From positions 231,094 to 295,093 of the forward strand of contig NZ_AEDD01000008.1 of the NCBI RefSeq assembly GCF_000179615.1: a stretch of 64,000 nucleotides of DNA. The letters run 5' to 3'. The notes under the pieces were generated by a model, which saw nothing but the letters and a program-made list of their open reading frames with translations, was not told where the DNA came from and ran no database searches. The stretch comes from Paenibacillus curdlanolyticus YK9 (GTDB taxonomy: Bacteria; Bacillota; Bacilli; Paenibacillales; Paenibacillaceae). Made by a program: the position numbers and the translations under genes. Shown in pieces: positions 51,605 through 60,228 of the stretch. Positions within the stretch are counted from its first letter, which is position 1. Each line of letters begins with the position of its first letter.

Positions 51605-51634
51605 TTGACAACGAAAATATGTTGCGTATAAAAT
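51605..51634 (+). promoter_or_regulatory. Sigma-A promoter of cgt
   Basis: TTGACA at 51605-51610 is followed after 16 bp by TATAAA (51627-51632), or after 18 bp by TAAAAT. The context GTTGACAACGA is shared with the glgA promoter. Confidence 0.68.
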
Positions 51635-51692
51635 ACGAATTGAAAAGAGAACACAACTTGAGGGCCATGATTTTAAACCGATGATGGTTTGA

Positions 51693-51732
51693 AACAACCC
51701 CGGTATCTCCCAGTGGAGAGACCGGGGTTGTT
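51693..51732 (+). terminator. Long leader hairpin upstream of cgt
   Basis: AACAACCCCGGT pairs with ACCGGGGTTGTT, and TCTCC with GGAGA inside, around the loop CAGT. The tract after it (TTGTGTTCT) is only partly T-rich, so it may be a weak terminator, attenuator or RNA-stabilising hairpin. A smaller AAACC/GGTTT hairpin precedes it. Confidence 0.6.
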
Positions 51733-51791
51733 TGTGTTCTCCAGCGTTTATAGGGGAGGTGTGCGGCGAGAAGAACGATTTTCGTGAATTT

Positions 51792-51805
51792 TGAAAGCGT
51801 TTTCA
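51792..51805 (+). promoter_or_regulatory. Consensus cre (CcpA) site in the cgt leader
   Basis: TGAAAGCGTTTTCA fits the cre consensus TGWAANCGNTNWCA at all 14 positions. It lies about 160 bp downstream of the promoter, a position suited to CcpA roadblock repression. Confidence 0.8.
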
Positions 51806-51888
51806 CATCTTGGTTATCGGCATCAGCATTAGCGTTAGCGTCTGTATTCCTTGTTATGAAACGCATCCTACTTCAACGGAGGTTACTA

Positions 51889-54033
51889 ATGAAAAACAAA
51901 TGGATCAAAGCATCCGCTTCGCTCGCCTTATCGCTCACCGTCGCGGTTGGCCTGATTACGCCAGCACTTGCGTCTCCTGCCACTTCGGTTAACAATAAGC
52001 AAAACTTCAGTACGGATGTCATCTATCAAATCGTTACCGATCGATTCTCGGACGGCAATTCTTCGAACAACCCGACAGGATCGGCTTTTGACGGGACATG
52101 CTCGAACCTGAAGCTTTATTGCGGCGGCGATTGGCAAGGCATCATTAACAAAATTAACGACGGCTACTTGACGGGCTTGGGGATTACGGCATTGTGGATC
52201 TCGCAGCCAGTGGAGAACATTTACGCGGTCATCAACTATTCCGGCGTGAACAATACAGCGTACCACGGATACTGGGCAAGAGATTTTAAGAAAACGAATC
52301 CGGCGTTCGGCAGCATGACGGACTTCGCGAACCTGATCGCAGCTGCGCATAGCCACAATATTAAGGTTGTTATCGACTTCGCGCCAAACCACACATCGCC
52401 AGCGATGGAAACGAATACATCCTTCGCCGAAAATGGCAGACTTTATGACAACGGCACCCTGCTCGGCGGCTATACGAGTGATACGAACGGCTACTTCCAC
52501 CATAACGGCGGAACGGACTTCTCCACCCTGGAGAGCGGCATCTACAAAAACCTCTACGACCTCGCAGACATTAACCACAACAACAGCACGATTGATTCCT
52601 ACTTCAAGAGCGCAATTCGCACTTGGCTGGACTTGGGCATTGACGGCATCCGCGTCGATGCGGTCAAGCATATGCCGTTCGGCTGGCAGAAAAACTGGAT
52701 GTCCTCTATCAACAGCTACAAGCCGGTATTCACATTCGGCGAATGGTTCCTTGGAACGAACGAAACAGATCCGAACAACAACTATTTTGCCAATGAAAGC
52801 GGCATGAGCCTGCTCGATTTCCGTTATGGCCAGAAGGTACGTCAAGTCTTGCGAGACGGTACGGACACGATGTATGGCTTGGATTCGATGCTTTCCTCGA
52901 CTGCAACGGACTACAAGTCCGTTAACGATCAGGTCACGTTCTTGGACAATCATGATTTGGATCGCTTCCAAGTGTCAGGGGCTAGCGGACGCAAGCTGGA
53001 GCAAGCGCTTGCTCTGACGCTGACTTCCCGCGGTGTGCCAGCTATTTACTACGGCACGGAGCAATACATGACAGGCACTTCGGAACCGGGCAACCGTGCG
53101 AGAATGTCTTCATTCTCGACCACGACAACGGCTTATAATGTAGTAAGCAAACTCGCTCCGCTTCGCAAGTCTAACCCAGCTGTCGCTTACGGTTCGACGC
53201 AGCAGCGTTGGATCAACAATGACGTTTATATTTATGAGCGCAAATTCGGCAATAACGTAGCCGTCGTAGCGATTAACAAAAACTTGTCTTCGTCTTATTC
53301 AATCGCGGGACTGACTACGTCGCTCCCGAGCGGCACGTACTCGGACGTTCTGACGAATACGCTTAGCGGCAACTCCATTACCGTTGGCAGCGGCGGAGCG
53401 GTGAATACCTTCACGCTGGCAGCAGGCGGCGTAGGCGTTTGGTCGTATACGACTGCAGCGACTGCACCGGTTGTCGGGCATGTCGGTCCACTGATGGAAA
53501 AGCCAGGCACAACGGTTACTATTGATGGCGTAGGCTTCGGCTCGACGGCAGGCTCGGTTTATTTCGGAACGACGGCGGTAAGCGGCGCGAACATCGTATC
53601 GTGGGAAGATACGGAAATTAAAGCGATCGTACCTAGCATTACAGCTGGCAAATATGGCGTGAAGGTTCGTACATCAGGAGCGGTTGACAGCAACACGATC
53701 AACAACTTTAACATTTTGACGGGTGAACAGGTAAGCGTTCGCTTTATCGTAAACAACGCAACAACAGCGCTTGGCGAAAATGTGTACCTGACGGGCAGCG
53801 TGAGCGAGCTTGGCAACTGGACTGCGGCTAGCGCAATCGGACCGCTGTTCAACTCGGTCATTACGTCTTATCCTACCTGGTACTACGATGTCAGCGTGCC
53901 GGCAGGAACGACGATTCAGTACAAATTCCTGAAGAAGAACGGCGCGACAGTAACGTGGGAGGGCGGCACGAACCACTCCTTCACGGCGCCAACAACCGGT
54001 ACGGCAACCGTTAACGTAAACTGGCAGCCATAA
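51889..54033 (+). CDS. cgt: Cyclomaltodextrin glucanotransferase (secreted CGTase)
   Basis: The 714-residue protein has a signal peptide (about residues 1-28, cleavage near ALA-SPA), then the five-domain CGTase layout: A/B domains with [22 protein letters not shown], the central-residue loop [36 protein letters not shown], nucleophile region [20 protein letters not shown], acid/base FTFGEWFLG and [10 protein letters not shown]; domain C; an IPT/TIG domain D ([20 protein letters not shown]); and a CBM20 starch-binding domain E ([22 protein letters not shown]). The Tyr in the LYD loop favours cyclodextrin formation over maltogenic amylase. ATG at 51889 follows ACGGAGG. It acts outside the cell on starch. 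Confidence 0.96.
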   Translation: MKNKWIKASASLALSLTVAVGLITPALASPATSVNNKQNFSTDVIYQIVTDRFSDGNSSNNPTGSAFDGTCSNLKLYCGGDWQGIINKINDGYLTGLGITALWISQPVENIYAVINYSGVNNTAYHGYWARDFKKTNPAFGSMTDFANLIAAAHSHNIKVVIDFAPNHTSPAMETNTSFAENGRLYDNGTLLGGYTSDTNGYFHHNGGTDFSTLESGIYKNLYDLADINHNNSTIDSYFKSAIRTWLDLGIDGIRVDAVKHMPFGWQKNWMSSINSYKPVFTFGEWFLGTNETDPNNNYFANESGMSLLDFRYGQKVRQVLRDGTDTMYGLDSMLSSTATDYKSVNDQVTFLDNHDLDRFQVSGASGRKLEQALALTLTSRGVPAIYYGTEQYMTGTSEPGNRARMSSFSTTTTAYNVVSKLAPLRKSNPAVAYGSTQQRWINNDVYIYERKFGNNVAVVAINKNLSSSYSIAGLTTSLPSGTYSDVLTNTLSGNSITVGSGGAVNTFTLAAGGVGVWSYTTAATAPVVGHVGPLMEKPGTTVTIDGVGFGSTAGSVYFGTTAVSGANIVSWEDTEIKAIVPSITAGKYGVKVRTSGAVDSNTINNFNILTGEQVSVRFIVNNATTALGENVYLTGSVSELGNWTAASAIGPLFNSVITSYPTWYYDVSVPAGTTIQYKFLKKNGATVTWEGGTNHSFTAPTTGTATVNVNWQP

Positions 54034-54078
54034 GCCGTTTTCGCAGAACGGAAAGAAGTTGTAATCCAAAATAATAAG

Positions 54079-54121
54079 CAGCGCCAAAAGCAGAAACGAT
54101 GCTTTTGGCGTTGTTTTTTTT
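54079..54121 (+). terminator. Terminator of cgt
   Basis: CAGCGCCAAAAGCA pairs with TGCTTTTGGCGTTG around a short loop, followed by nine T. It may also act on the convergent cyclase gene. Confidence 0.9.
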
Positions 54122-54140
54122 ACGTGCTATGGAGCGATCT

Positions 54141-54761
54141 TTACCGGTATTTTACGCGTGCAATCACACGTGCCATGGAGGAGTCTGCTCGTATATTCAG
54201 CGGGAGCGCAATAATTTCGAATGAAGGGATATCGCGCAGCTGCTCAACGTTTGTTAAGTTCTCGATGAGAAGGATATTATGCTGGAACAAATGCTGATGC
54301 ACCTCGAACGGATATTTGTCAGGCGAAGGCATGTCCATGCCTACCATCTTGACGTTTTTCCTAACGAGCAATTTAGCGAATTCCACTGTCAGTACCGGAT
54401 AATCCGTGAAATAGGAGGGCTGGCCGAACAGGCGGCTGTGTCCCGTATGCAGGATGACAATTTGCTGTGGCGAAATGAGCTCCTCGTATTCTGCTTTGTA
54501 GTCAATGACGGACTCGCGTGACACGTCCAGCAAGCAGCCGTCCCCAATGAATGTTTCCAGCGGAAACTCGTTGAGGTAGGTACTGCAGTCCAGCAAATGC
54601 ATCGGACCGTCGATATGCGTCCCGGCATGCATGTTGATGGATAACTGATGGTTGCTGTATCCGTCAATGCGATAAAACTTAGATTGGGTCAATTCGGTCT
54701 CGGTGTCGCCGGGGAAGACGGGCAAGCCGTTTACAATCGGATGGGAAAGCTCTATTAGCAT
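54141..54761 (-). CDS. Cyclase-family protein (kynurenine formamidase-like)
   Basis: The 206-residue protein has the metal-binding HAGTHIDGPMH motif of the cyclase/KynB superfamily, with LSHPIVNGLPVFPGDTE at the N-terminus, GDGCLLDVS and VGMDMPSPDKYPFEVHQHLF. These enzymes hydrolyse formyl-kynurenine or open related cyclic substrates using a divalent metal. No other tryptophan-degradation genes are nearby, so the substrate is open. AAAGGA precedes the ATG. It is convergent with cgt. Confidence 0.85.
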   Translation of the reverse strand: MLIELSHPIVNGLPVFPGDTETELTQSKFYRIDGYSNHQLSINMHAGTHIDGPMHLLDCSTYLNEFPLETFIGDGCLLDVSRESVIDYKAEYEELISPQQIVILHTGHSRLFGQPSYFTDYPVLTVEFAKLLVRKNVKMVGMDMPSPDKYPFEVHQHLFQHNILLIENLTNVEQLRDIPSFEIIALPLNIRADSSMARVIARVKYR

Positions 54762-55010
54762 CGTATAATCAATCCTTTCTTTCTAATATAGAATCAGATG
54801 GTTCGAATTCGGAATAAATTAGCTAATAGGATCATTTTATCATTGATCTTGTCTATTTTCTTGATCGTAACCGCTTCGCATTAGCCGCCGTAGTGATTTC
54901 ACAGATGACAAAGCACTCGAATATTTTGAGAATTGACGTTTTTTTGTTTGGATTAGAAACATTTACCTATACTGTGCGTTTAATAGTTCGAGAGTCTGGG
55001 GGGCAGATCG

Positions 55011-55421
55011 ATGAGAAGACGGCTAGCGTTACTTGTTCTGGCAATAGGGTTGCTGACAGCAACCGCTTGTTCCAATGAAGGCAACGAGCCTTTAATAAAG
55101 GATAAACCTGTGGATGAACCAGCGGCGGCATTCAACTTGGATGATTACAAGGTTGAAATGAACAGTAGTCATTTTTCGTCGAGGAATGAAGGGTTCGTCC
55201 CGAATAAAGAGGCTGCTGCGCAAATTGCAGAGGTTGTTTTGAATCAAATCTATGGGGCGGCTCGGATCGTGGAGGAAAAGCCTCTTATAGTGCAATTCGA
55301 TCCTGACCAAAAAGTATGGCTGGTGCAAGGCACGCTTCCTGATGGGATGGATGGCGGGGTCGGTTATGTACTGCTTCAGCAGAAGGATGGCAAGATTTTA
55401 TCGGTATGGCATGATAAATAA
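55011..55421 (+). CDS. Lipoprotein with NTF2-type immunity-like domain
   Basis: The 136-residue protein starts with a lipoprotein signal (LALLVLAIGLLTATAC, lipobox TAC preceded by T/A residues) and then a domain resembling NTF2-fold immunity proteins: GFVPNKEAAAQIAEVVLNQI followed by YG, VWLVQGTLPDGMDGG, and VLLQQKDGKILSVWHDK. These domains occur in immunity proteins of polymorphic toxins, but also as general lipoproteins. The start follows GGGGGG. The serine hydrolase gene begins 24 bp later, probably on the same message. Confidence 0.75.
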   Translation: MRRRLALLVLAIGLLTATACSNEGNEPLIKDKPVDEPAAAFNLDDYKVEMNSSHFSSRNEGFVPNKEAAAQIAEVVLNQIYGAARIVEEKPLIVQFDPDQKVWLVQGTLPDGMDGGVGYVLLQQKDGKILSVWHDK

Positions 55422-55444
55422 CGGGCTTCGAGGGAGTTGAATGG

Positions 55445-56377
55445 GTGGGGCATGTATGGATAAAGCAAGAAAAGCTGAATCACGATCAGTTGACTAGCTG
55501 GTTGAAAAAAGAAAAAATACACGGCTGTTTGATTAGCCAAAACGATGAGCTTGTATTCCGCTATTACAAGAATAAGAAGCTAGAAAACAAGCAGCATAAA
55601 GTGAATTCCTGCACGAAAAGCTTGACCTCCTGCTTGATCGGAATTGCGCATGATCGAGGGCTTATTCCGGATTTAAACGCATCGATCGCAGATTATTTTC
55701 CAACGGTTTTACAAGATAGCGATCCGAGAAAACGACGGATTACGTTAGACCATCTGCTGACGATGACGGCAGGGTTCGATTGGCCGGAGATGGCGGAATG
55801 GGGCGGCTGGCCGTTAATGATTCATAGTCCCAACTGGGTGAAGTATGTGTTGGAGCGACCGTTGATCGCGGAGCCCGGCGAGGTGATGAATTACAATTCA
55901 GGCTGCAGCCATCTGCTGCTTGCTATTTTGCAAAAAATATCAGGGATGAGCGCTCGCGAGTTCGCTCTCCGTCATTTATTTGCGCCGCTGGACTTTGGCG
56001 ATTTTACATGGCATGAGGACTCGAGGGGCGTTTGCATTGGGGGCTTCGGGCTCCATGCGGCCATTCAGGATATGCATAAATTTGGTGCGCTCTATTTGAA
56101 CAAGGGTCGCTGGGGCAAAAAGCAGCTGGTCAGCGAGCAATGGATTGCCCGAACGACAGTGCCTGAGAAATTGACGTACCCTCATTTCGGCTATTACGGA
56201 CGTCATTGGTGGGTTTCCGAGACTAGCGATGGCGATCCGTTTTATTTTGCGATGGGCATGGGCGGAAATTACGTGTGCGTCGTACCTTCGCAGCAGCTGG
56301 TCATTACGATAGCTAGCGATACAGCGGGGGATACGATGAAGCCGTTGGAGCTGATTCGAGAACTGGTTTCAAAATGA
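55445..56377 (+). CDS. Beta-lactamase-family serine hydrolase
   Basis: The 310-residue protein has the SxxK motif SCTK (Ser55-Lys58) and a YNS motif (NYNSGCSHLLLA) at the place of the YxN triad member, as in class C beta-lactamase and esterase-like serine hydrolases; LLTMTAGFDWPEM is also typical. It has no signal peptide, so it is probably cytoplasmic. The start is GTG at 55445 with GAGGGAG upstream. Natural substrates could be esters, amides or peptides. It follows the lipoprotein gene and ends at a strong hairpin. Confidence 0.85.
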   Translation: MGHVWIKQEKLNHDQLTSWLKKEKIHGCLISQNDELVFRYYKNKKLENKQHKVNSCTKSLTSCLIGIAHDRGLIPDLNASIADYFPTVLQDSDPRKRRITLDHLLTMTAGFDWPEMAEWGGWPLMIHSPNWVKYVLERPLIAEPGEVMNYNSGCSHLLLAILQKISGMSAREFALRHLFAPLDFGDFTWHEDSRGVCIGGFGLHAAIQDMHKFGALYLNKGRWGKKQLVSEQWIARTTVPEKLTYPHFGYYGRHWWVSETSDGDPFYFAMGMGGNYVCVVPSQQLVITIASDTAGDTMKPLELIRELVSK

Positions 56378-56432
56378 ACAAGAGCCCGTACGTTTGTCCA
56401 ATGAATGGAGAAACGTACGGGCTCTTGTTTTA
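56377..56432. terminator. Terminator after the serine hydrolase
   Basis: A 19-pair stem (AACAAGAGCCCGTACGTTT with its complement) is followed by TTTTACTG. It begins in the stop codon region and can also face the convergent YtpI-like gene. Confidence 0.88.
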
Positions 56433-56468
56433 CTGTCAATATCAAATATTACAGCTTGCAGTCGGCTA

Positions 56469-56768
56469 CTAAGGCGTCCGATTCATCGCTTGATAAGCGC
56501 TGCGGTTCCGCAGTCCAGCAAATAAGTTGAACAGCCCGATGACGAGGAAAACGGCGCCAATGATGACGCGAAGCGTCGAGCCGCTGAACATAAGCATTTG
56601 GATCAGCGCGATCAGCATGAGCATAATGCCCATATAGATGTTCGTGCGGGCCGCGTACAGGCCGCGCTCAGCGATAGCTTGGGCACGGCGGGATTTGAAG
56701 CTATTGATGACAGACAGCACCGACGTTAAGATGATGCCGGCGAATAGGATCCATTGAAGCACTTCCAT
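56469..56768 (-). CDS. ytpI: YtpI-like small membrane protein
   Basis: The 99-residue protein has three hydrophobic segments (LQWILFAGIILTSVLSVI; IYMGIMLMLIALIQMLMF; LRVIIGAVFLVIGLFNLFAG). The order and the SGSTLRVIIGAVFLVIGLFN section resemble Bacillus YtpI. Its function is unknown. It lies between a convergent serine hydrolase and an XRE regulator on the same strand; the 88-bp gap upstream could hold its own promoter. Confidence 0.7.
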   Translation of the reverse strand: MEVLQWILFAGIILTSVLSVINSFKSRRAQAIAERGLYAARTNIYMGIMLMLIALIQMLMFSGSTLRVIIGAVFLVIGLFNLFAGLRNRSAYQAMNRTP

Positions 56769-56856
56769 GCGCGTGAGCTCCTTCGATTCAACGTGTTTCT
56801 TCTATTGTAGCATAAAATCGTTCTAGCTTCGCAACCGCCTGTCTCGTCGCATCGCC

Positions 56857-57717
56857 TTAGCCCCGTAAGCGGCTGTTCATTAGCTTAGCTAGTTTTGCTT
56901 CCGTTTTCGATTCCGCAGCAGGCGTATAAATGCTGCATCGAAGATCGGAGCCGCCTTGCAGCTGTAAGGATGTGAGATGGAAGAGCATTTTGCCGGCCTT
57001 CGCATGGCGAAACTCAAGCTCGACCTCCGGCGCCGTGCGCACCTCGCTATGCTCCCAAAGCGGTTGAAAATCAGGGTGAACAGCTTGCATTTCCTGCAAA
57101 AAATGATCATACCAACTGTCTTCTACATACTGCCCGTAATAGGCGCGGAAAATGGACAAGAACCCGCTCGCGAATTGCTCCCAATTGCCCGCAAGCCGGC
57201 GCAGCTCCTGCCGCGTGAACAAGAGACGAATCATATTTCGCTCAGCCTCCGGCACCTGTTCAAAATCGAGAAAAACATGCGCCGCAGCTTCATTCCAGCC
57301 GACGATTTGGCAGCGCCGATCGGACACGATGGTAGGGCAGAGATGCAATTCCTGCAAAATCTTTTGCAGCGGGGCGCTAATCGTGTCTGGCTTATACGCA
57401 TGCAGGTCGGACGAAATACCTCCTCCGCTGCTCGTATCGAGCGCGAGCGCATATAAGTAGTTCCGTTCATCATGCGTAAGCCGAAGCGCCGCCGCAATCG
57501 CGTCGAGTACGTTGGACGATGCTTGAATATCTCGCCCTTGCTCCAGCCATGTATACCATGTGGCGCTTACGCCTGCAAGCTGCGCGACCTCTTCGCGCCG
57601 CAAACCGGGGGTCCGGCGCCGAATGCCGGGCGGCAATCCCACGGACTGCGGCGAAATTTTGGAACGCTGCGCCTTCAGAAATGCGGATAATGCAGCTAAT
57701 CGGGTCGTCTGATTCAC
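56857..57717 (-). CDS. XRE-family regulator with MmyB-like ligand domain
   Basis: The 286-residue protein begins with a helix-turn-helix (RTPGLRREEVAQLAGVSATW, YTWLEQGRDIQAS), then a MmyB-type ligand-binding domain (ILQELHLCPTIVSDRRCQIV, GWNEAAAHVFLDFEQVPE, NMIRLLFTRQELRRLAGNWE). The latter domain can bind fatty acid-like ligands in some members. It starts at GTG 57717 with GAGAGGAG upstream. The gene is divergent from a fabF-type ketosynthase gene, which makes that its likely target. Confidence 0.9.
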   Translation of the reverse strand: MNQTTRLAALSAFLKAQRSKISPQSVGLPPGIRRRTPGLRREEVAQLAGVSATWYTWLEQGRDIQASSNVLDAIAAALRLTHDERNYLYALALDTSSGGGISSDLHAYKPDTISAPLQKILQELHLCPTIVSDRRCQIVGWNEAAAHVFLDFEQVPEAERNMIRLLFTRQELRRLAGNWEQFASGFLSIFRAYYGQYVEDSWYDHFLQEMQAVHPDFQPLWEHSEVRTAPEVELEFRHAKAGKMLFHLTSLQLQGGSDLRCSIYTPAAESKTEAKLAKLMNSRLRG

Positions 57718-57814
57718 TGGTCAATGCTCCTCTCATATTACGCGTAATTTCGATCGTATTGTGAACGTCACTGCGTTGTAATCGTTAGGGTAGAGGTACG
57801 TGTCGTAGTATCCA

Positions 57815-57885
57815 TTATACTAGTATAAATGGCAACTTGTAATAGGATAACGACTGTGACAACATGTTTAGTATCAAGTACTAAA
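57815..57885. promoter_or_regulatory. Palindromes between the XRE regulator and the ketosynthase gene
   Basis: A perfect 14-bp palindrome TTATACTAGTATAA lies at 57815-57828 and an inverted repeat TTTAGTA-N5-TACTAAA at 57867-57885. Both share TAGTA/TACTA half-sites. They are placed like operators or a divergent promoter. Confidence 0.55.
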
Positions 57886-57931
57886 ACGTAGTCGCAACAC
57901 GGTCACAATAGAAGCCGAGGAGGTTATTCGA

Positions 57932-59170
57932 ATGGAACGAGCAGTGATAACAGGCATGGGCGTTATTTCGCCATTAGGCAACACGGTGGGCGAAATGTGG
58001 GGGCGGCTTAAGCAGGGAGAATCGGGGATTCGTCGCATTGAATCGTTTGATACGGAACGATATAAAACGCGCATCGCCGGAACGGTGGTCGATTTTGACG
58101 CAGAAGGTAGATTCGGCCGGAAGGAAGCGCGCAAAATGGATCGGTTCGTGCAGTTCGCGCTTGCGGCCGCCGAGCAAGCGGTCGAAGATGCAGGCTTGTC
58201 CTTCGAACAGATTGACCGAGAGCGCGTAGGGGTCTATGTCGGCTCTGGCATCGGCGGCTTGAATACGCTGCTGGAACAGGATGCCATCTTGCGAGGTCGC
58301 GGGCCTGAGCGGGTGAGTCCCCTTCTCGTACCGATGATGATTGCCAATATGGCAGCAGCGTCGATCAGCATTCGATTCGGCACGACAGGGCCGACGCTGG
58401 CTCCAGTGACCGCCTGTTCGATTGGCAATACAGCGATTGGCGAAGCGATGCGGCTCATTCGGCTCGGCCTTGCTGATGTAGTTATAGCTGGGGGAGCAGA
58501 AGCAGCGATAACGGAGCTGTCGGTGGCAAGCTTCGGCAATGCGCATGCGCTATCTGCTCGGAATGAGGATCCGGCGCGCGCGAGCCGCCCATTTGACACG
58601 CAACGGGACGGGTTCGTCATGTCGGAAGGAGCGGGCATCATCGTACTGGAGTCGCTATCTCATGCACAGCGGCGGGAAGCGCGCATCTATGGGGAAATTA
58701 TCGGTTATGGCGCAAGCTCAGACGCTTACCATGTCGTCGCGACGCATCCTGAGGGAGCGGGCGCGCAGCAAGCGATGCGGACGGCGCTCGCGGATGCAGC
58801 TGTTCAAGCCGCGGAAGTCGATGTGATCAGCGCGCATGCGACGAGCACGGAGCTGGGGGACCGTTCGGAAGGACAAGCGATCAGCAGATTGTTTGGGGGA
58901 GAGGCATCGCAAATACCTGTGACGGCGAACAAGTCAATGCTTGGCCATATGCTAGGCGCAGCGGGCGGCGTGGAGGCTATTGCTTTGATTCAAAGCCTGC
59001 GCGAGGGCGTTATTCCACCGACAGCGAATTTGGAGCAGCTCGATCCGGAATGCGGCTTGTCGAACGTGCCTGCAGCCGCGACGCAAGCGGACATGCGTAT
59101 CGGCTTGTCGAACTCCTTCGGCTTCGGCGGGCATAATGCGGTTATCGTGGTAAAGCGGTTCGAGGGGTAA
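57932..59170 (+). CDS. fabF: Beta-ketoacyl-ACP synthase II-type enzyme (FabF)
   Basis: The 412-residue protein has the thiolase-fold ketosynthase motifs: VITGMGVISPLGNTVGEMW, the catalytic Cys162 (VTACSIGNTAIGEA), SAHATSTELGD with the first His and NKSMLGHMLGAAGGVEA with Lys and the second His. Length is normal for FabF. It elongates acyl chains with malonyl-ACP. No acyl carrier protein or other fab genes are adjacent, so it may be a second, regulated copy and not the housekeeping enzyme. GAGGAGG precedes the ATG. It is divergent from the MmyB-type regulator. Confidence 0.93.
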   Translation: MERAVITGMGVISPLGNTVGEMWGRLKQGESGIRRIESFDTERYKTRIAGTVVDFDAEGRFGRKEARKMDRFVQFALAAAEQAVEDAGLSFEQIDRERVGVYVGSGIGGLNTLLEQDAILRGRGPERVSPLLVPMMIANMAAASISIRFGTTGPTLAPVTACSIGNTAIGEAMRLIRLGLADVVIAGGAEAAITELSVASFGNAHALSARNEDPARASRPFDTQRDGFVMSEGAGIIVLESLSHAQRREARIYGEIIGYGASSDAYHVVATHPEGAGAQQAMRTALADAAVQAAEVDVISAHATSTELGDRSEGQAISRLFGGEASQIPVTANKSMLGHMLGAAGGVEAIALIQSLREGVIPPTANLEQLDPECGLSNVPAAATQADMRIGLSNSFGFGGHNAVIVVKRFEG

Positions 59171-59187
59171 AGCGAAATGTGCCGTGG

Positions 59188-59697
59188 AATAGGGCAGAAA
59201 AACCTGCCCTATTGGTGTGGGCACGAGCGAATGTGTCGAATAGGGCAGAAAAAACTTCCCTATTGGTGAGGACACGGGCGAATGTGTGGGATAGGGAAGA
59301 AAAATCTTCCCTATTGGTGCGGAAACGAGCGAATGTGTGGAATAGGGCAGAAAAACCTGTCCTATTGGTGTGGGCACGAGCGAATGTGTGGAATAGGGCA
59401 GGAGAATGTGCCCTATTGGTGAGGACACGGGCGAATGTGTGGGATAGGGAAGAAAAATCTGCCCTATTGGAGCGGACACAGGCGAACGAGTGGGATAGGG
59501 CAGAAAAACCTGCCCTATTGGTGAGGACACGGGCGAATGTGTGGGATAGGGCAGAAGAATGTGCCCTATTGGTGCGGAAACGAGCGATTGTGTGAAATAG
59601 GGCAGAAAAAACTTCCCTATTGGTAAGGACACGGGCGAATGTGTGGAATAGGGCAGAAAAACCTGCCCTATTGGTGCGAGAACTAGCGAACTTACGG
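59188..59697. repeat. Ten-copy tandem repeat of a 51-bp unit
   Basis: Exactly ten contiguous 51-bp units start at 59188, 59239, 59290, 59341, 59392, 59443, 59494, 59545, 59596 and 59647; a degraded eleventh starts at 59698. Each has a hairpin core (TAGGGCAG, 5-6 bases, CTGCCCTA or variant) and a 29-bp linker beginning TTGGTG. Both strands stay open in one frame because 51 is a multiple of three, but the products are low-complexity and not credible genes. Confidence 0.95.
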
Positions 59698-59713
59698 GAT
59701 AGAGCAGATCAAG

Positions 59714-59742
59714 GCCGCCAGCTTACTTAAGCTGGCGGTCTT
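59714..59742. terminator. Hairpin overlapping the end of ytrI
   Basis: CCGCCAGCTTA pairs with TAAGCTGGCGG. It lies over the ytrI stop codon. T residues follow weakly on either strand, so termination is uncertain. Confidence 0.5.
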
Positions 59743-60227
59743 TGGTATGGCTCCACGTGCACCCATACTTGGAGCACGTTGTCGACGACGAGCATGGTGC
59801 GAATGCTGACGATGTAGTCGGTGCCCCGCACGCTGGCGTACACTTTGTTTTTGAGTAGCTTGCGGGCAAAGCTCGCATTTTCATCGATCTTATAAATGCT
59901 TTGTCCGATGAAGACGGACAAATCTTCTTTTAATCGCTTTTTAAGCTCGGTTTGCGCCAGCTCGTTGATCGGGTTTCCGTTCTCCTCTTCAATATACGGG
60001 ACGATGCTTTTAATCACCGTATGCTGGTTTTTGAATTTATTCAGCTTATCGATGTCTTTGGTCGTTTGCTCCAACTGCTCTCTCAGTTGCCCGTTTAATC
60101 GCACAAGCGTGTTGTAGTTGCTCAAATAGATAGAGTGGTATACAGCAACTCCAATGATCGCACCGAGAATCAGGATGCCAGCGCCGCGAACAAGGCCTGG
60201 ATATCGCTCAAACGGGGGAATTCGCAT
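59727..60227 (-). CDS. ytrI: Sporulation protein YtrI
   Basis: The 166-residue protein has an N-terminal membrane segment (LVRGAGILILGAIIGVAVYHSI), then a coiled-coil-like stretch (RLNGQLREQLEQTTKDIDKL) and a C-terminal beta-rich region ending in VVDNVLQVWVHVEPYQR. This pattern and its place beside ytrH and dnaE match Bacillus YtrI. YtrH and YtrI are needed for efficient sporulation under sigma-E control. Its start lies one base after the ytrH stop codon on the same strand, so both are co-expressed. Confidence 0.88.
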   Translation of the reverse strand: MRIPPFERYPGLVRGAGILILGAIIGVAVYHSIYLSNYNTLVRLNGQLREQLEQTTKDIDKLNKFKNQHTVIKSIVPYIEEENGNPINELAQTELKKRLKEDLSVFIGQSIYKIDENASFARKLLKNKVYASVRGTDYIVSIRTMLVVDNVLQVWVHVEPYQRPPA

Positions 60228-60228
60228 G

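Larger units (their letters stand above)
51394..51888. promoter_or_regulatory. Divergent control region of the glucan cluster and cgt
   Basis: No gene is supported. It contains direct repeats TGTCGAA at 51546-51552 and 51566-51572 (20 bp apart), a promoter at 51605, a long leader hairpin at 51693 and a cre site at 51792 (listed separately). On the minus strand, the promoter for the cyclomaltodextrinase cluster could not be fixed. Confidence 0.5.

Noticed and set aside
51928..52971. 347-codon open frame opposite cgt
   Set aside because: Shadow of the CGTase gene, whose domains are complete on the other strand.
58952..59632. 226-codon minus-strand and 138-codon plus-strand (59179-59595) repetitive frames
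   Set aside because: They exist only because the repeat unit is 51 bp, a multiple of three; products are 17-residue repeats without start signals.
59188..59697. CRISPR array
   Set aside because: Units are contiguous and similar over their whole 51 bp; there are no unique spacers and no cas genes.
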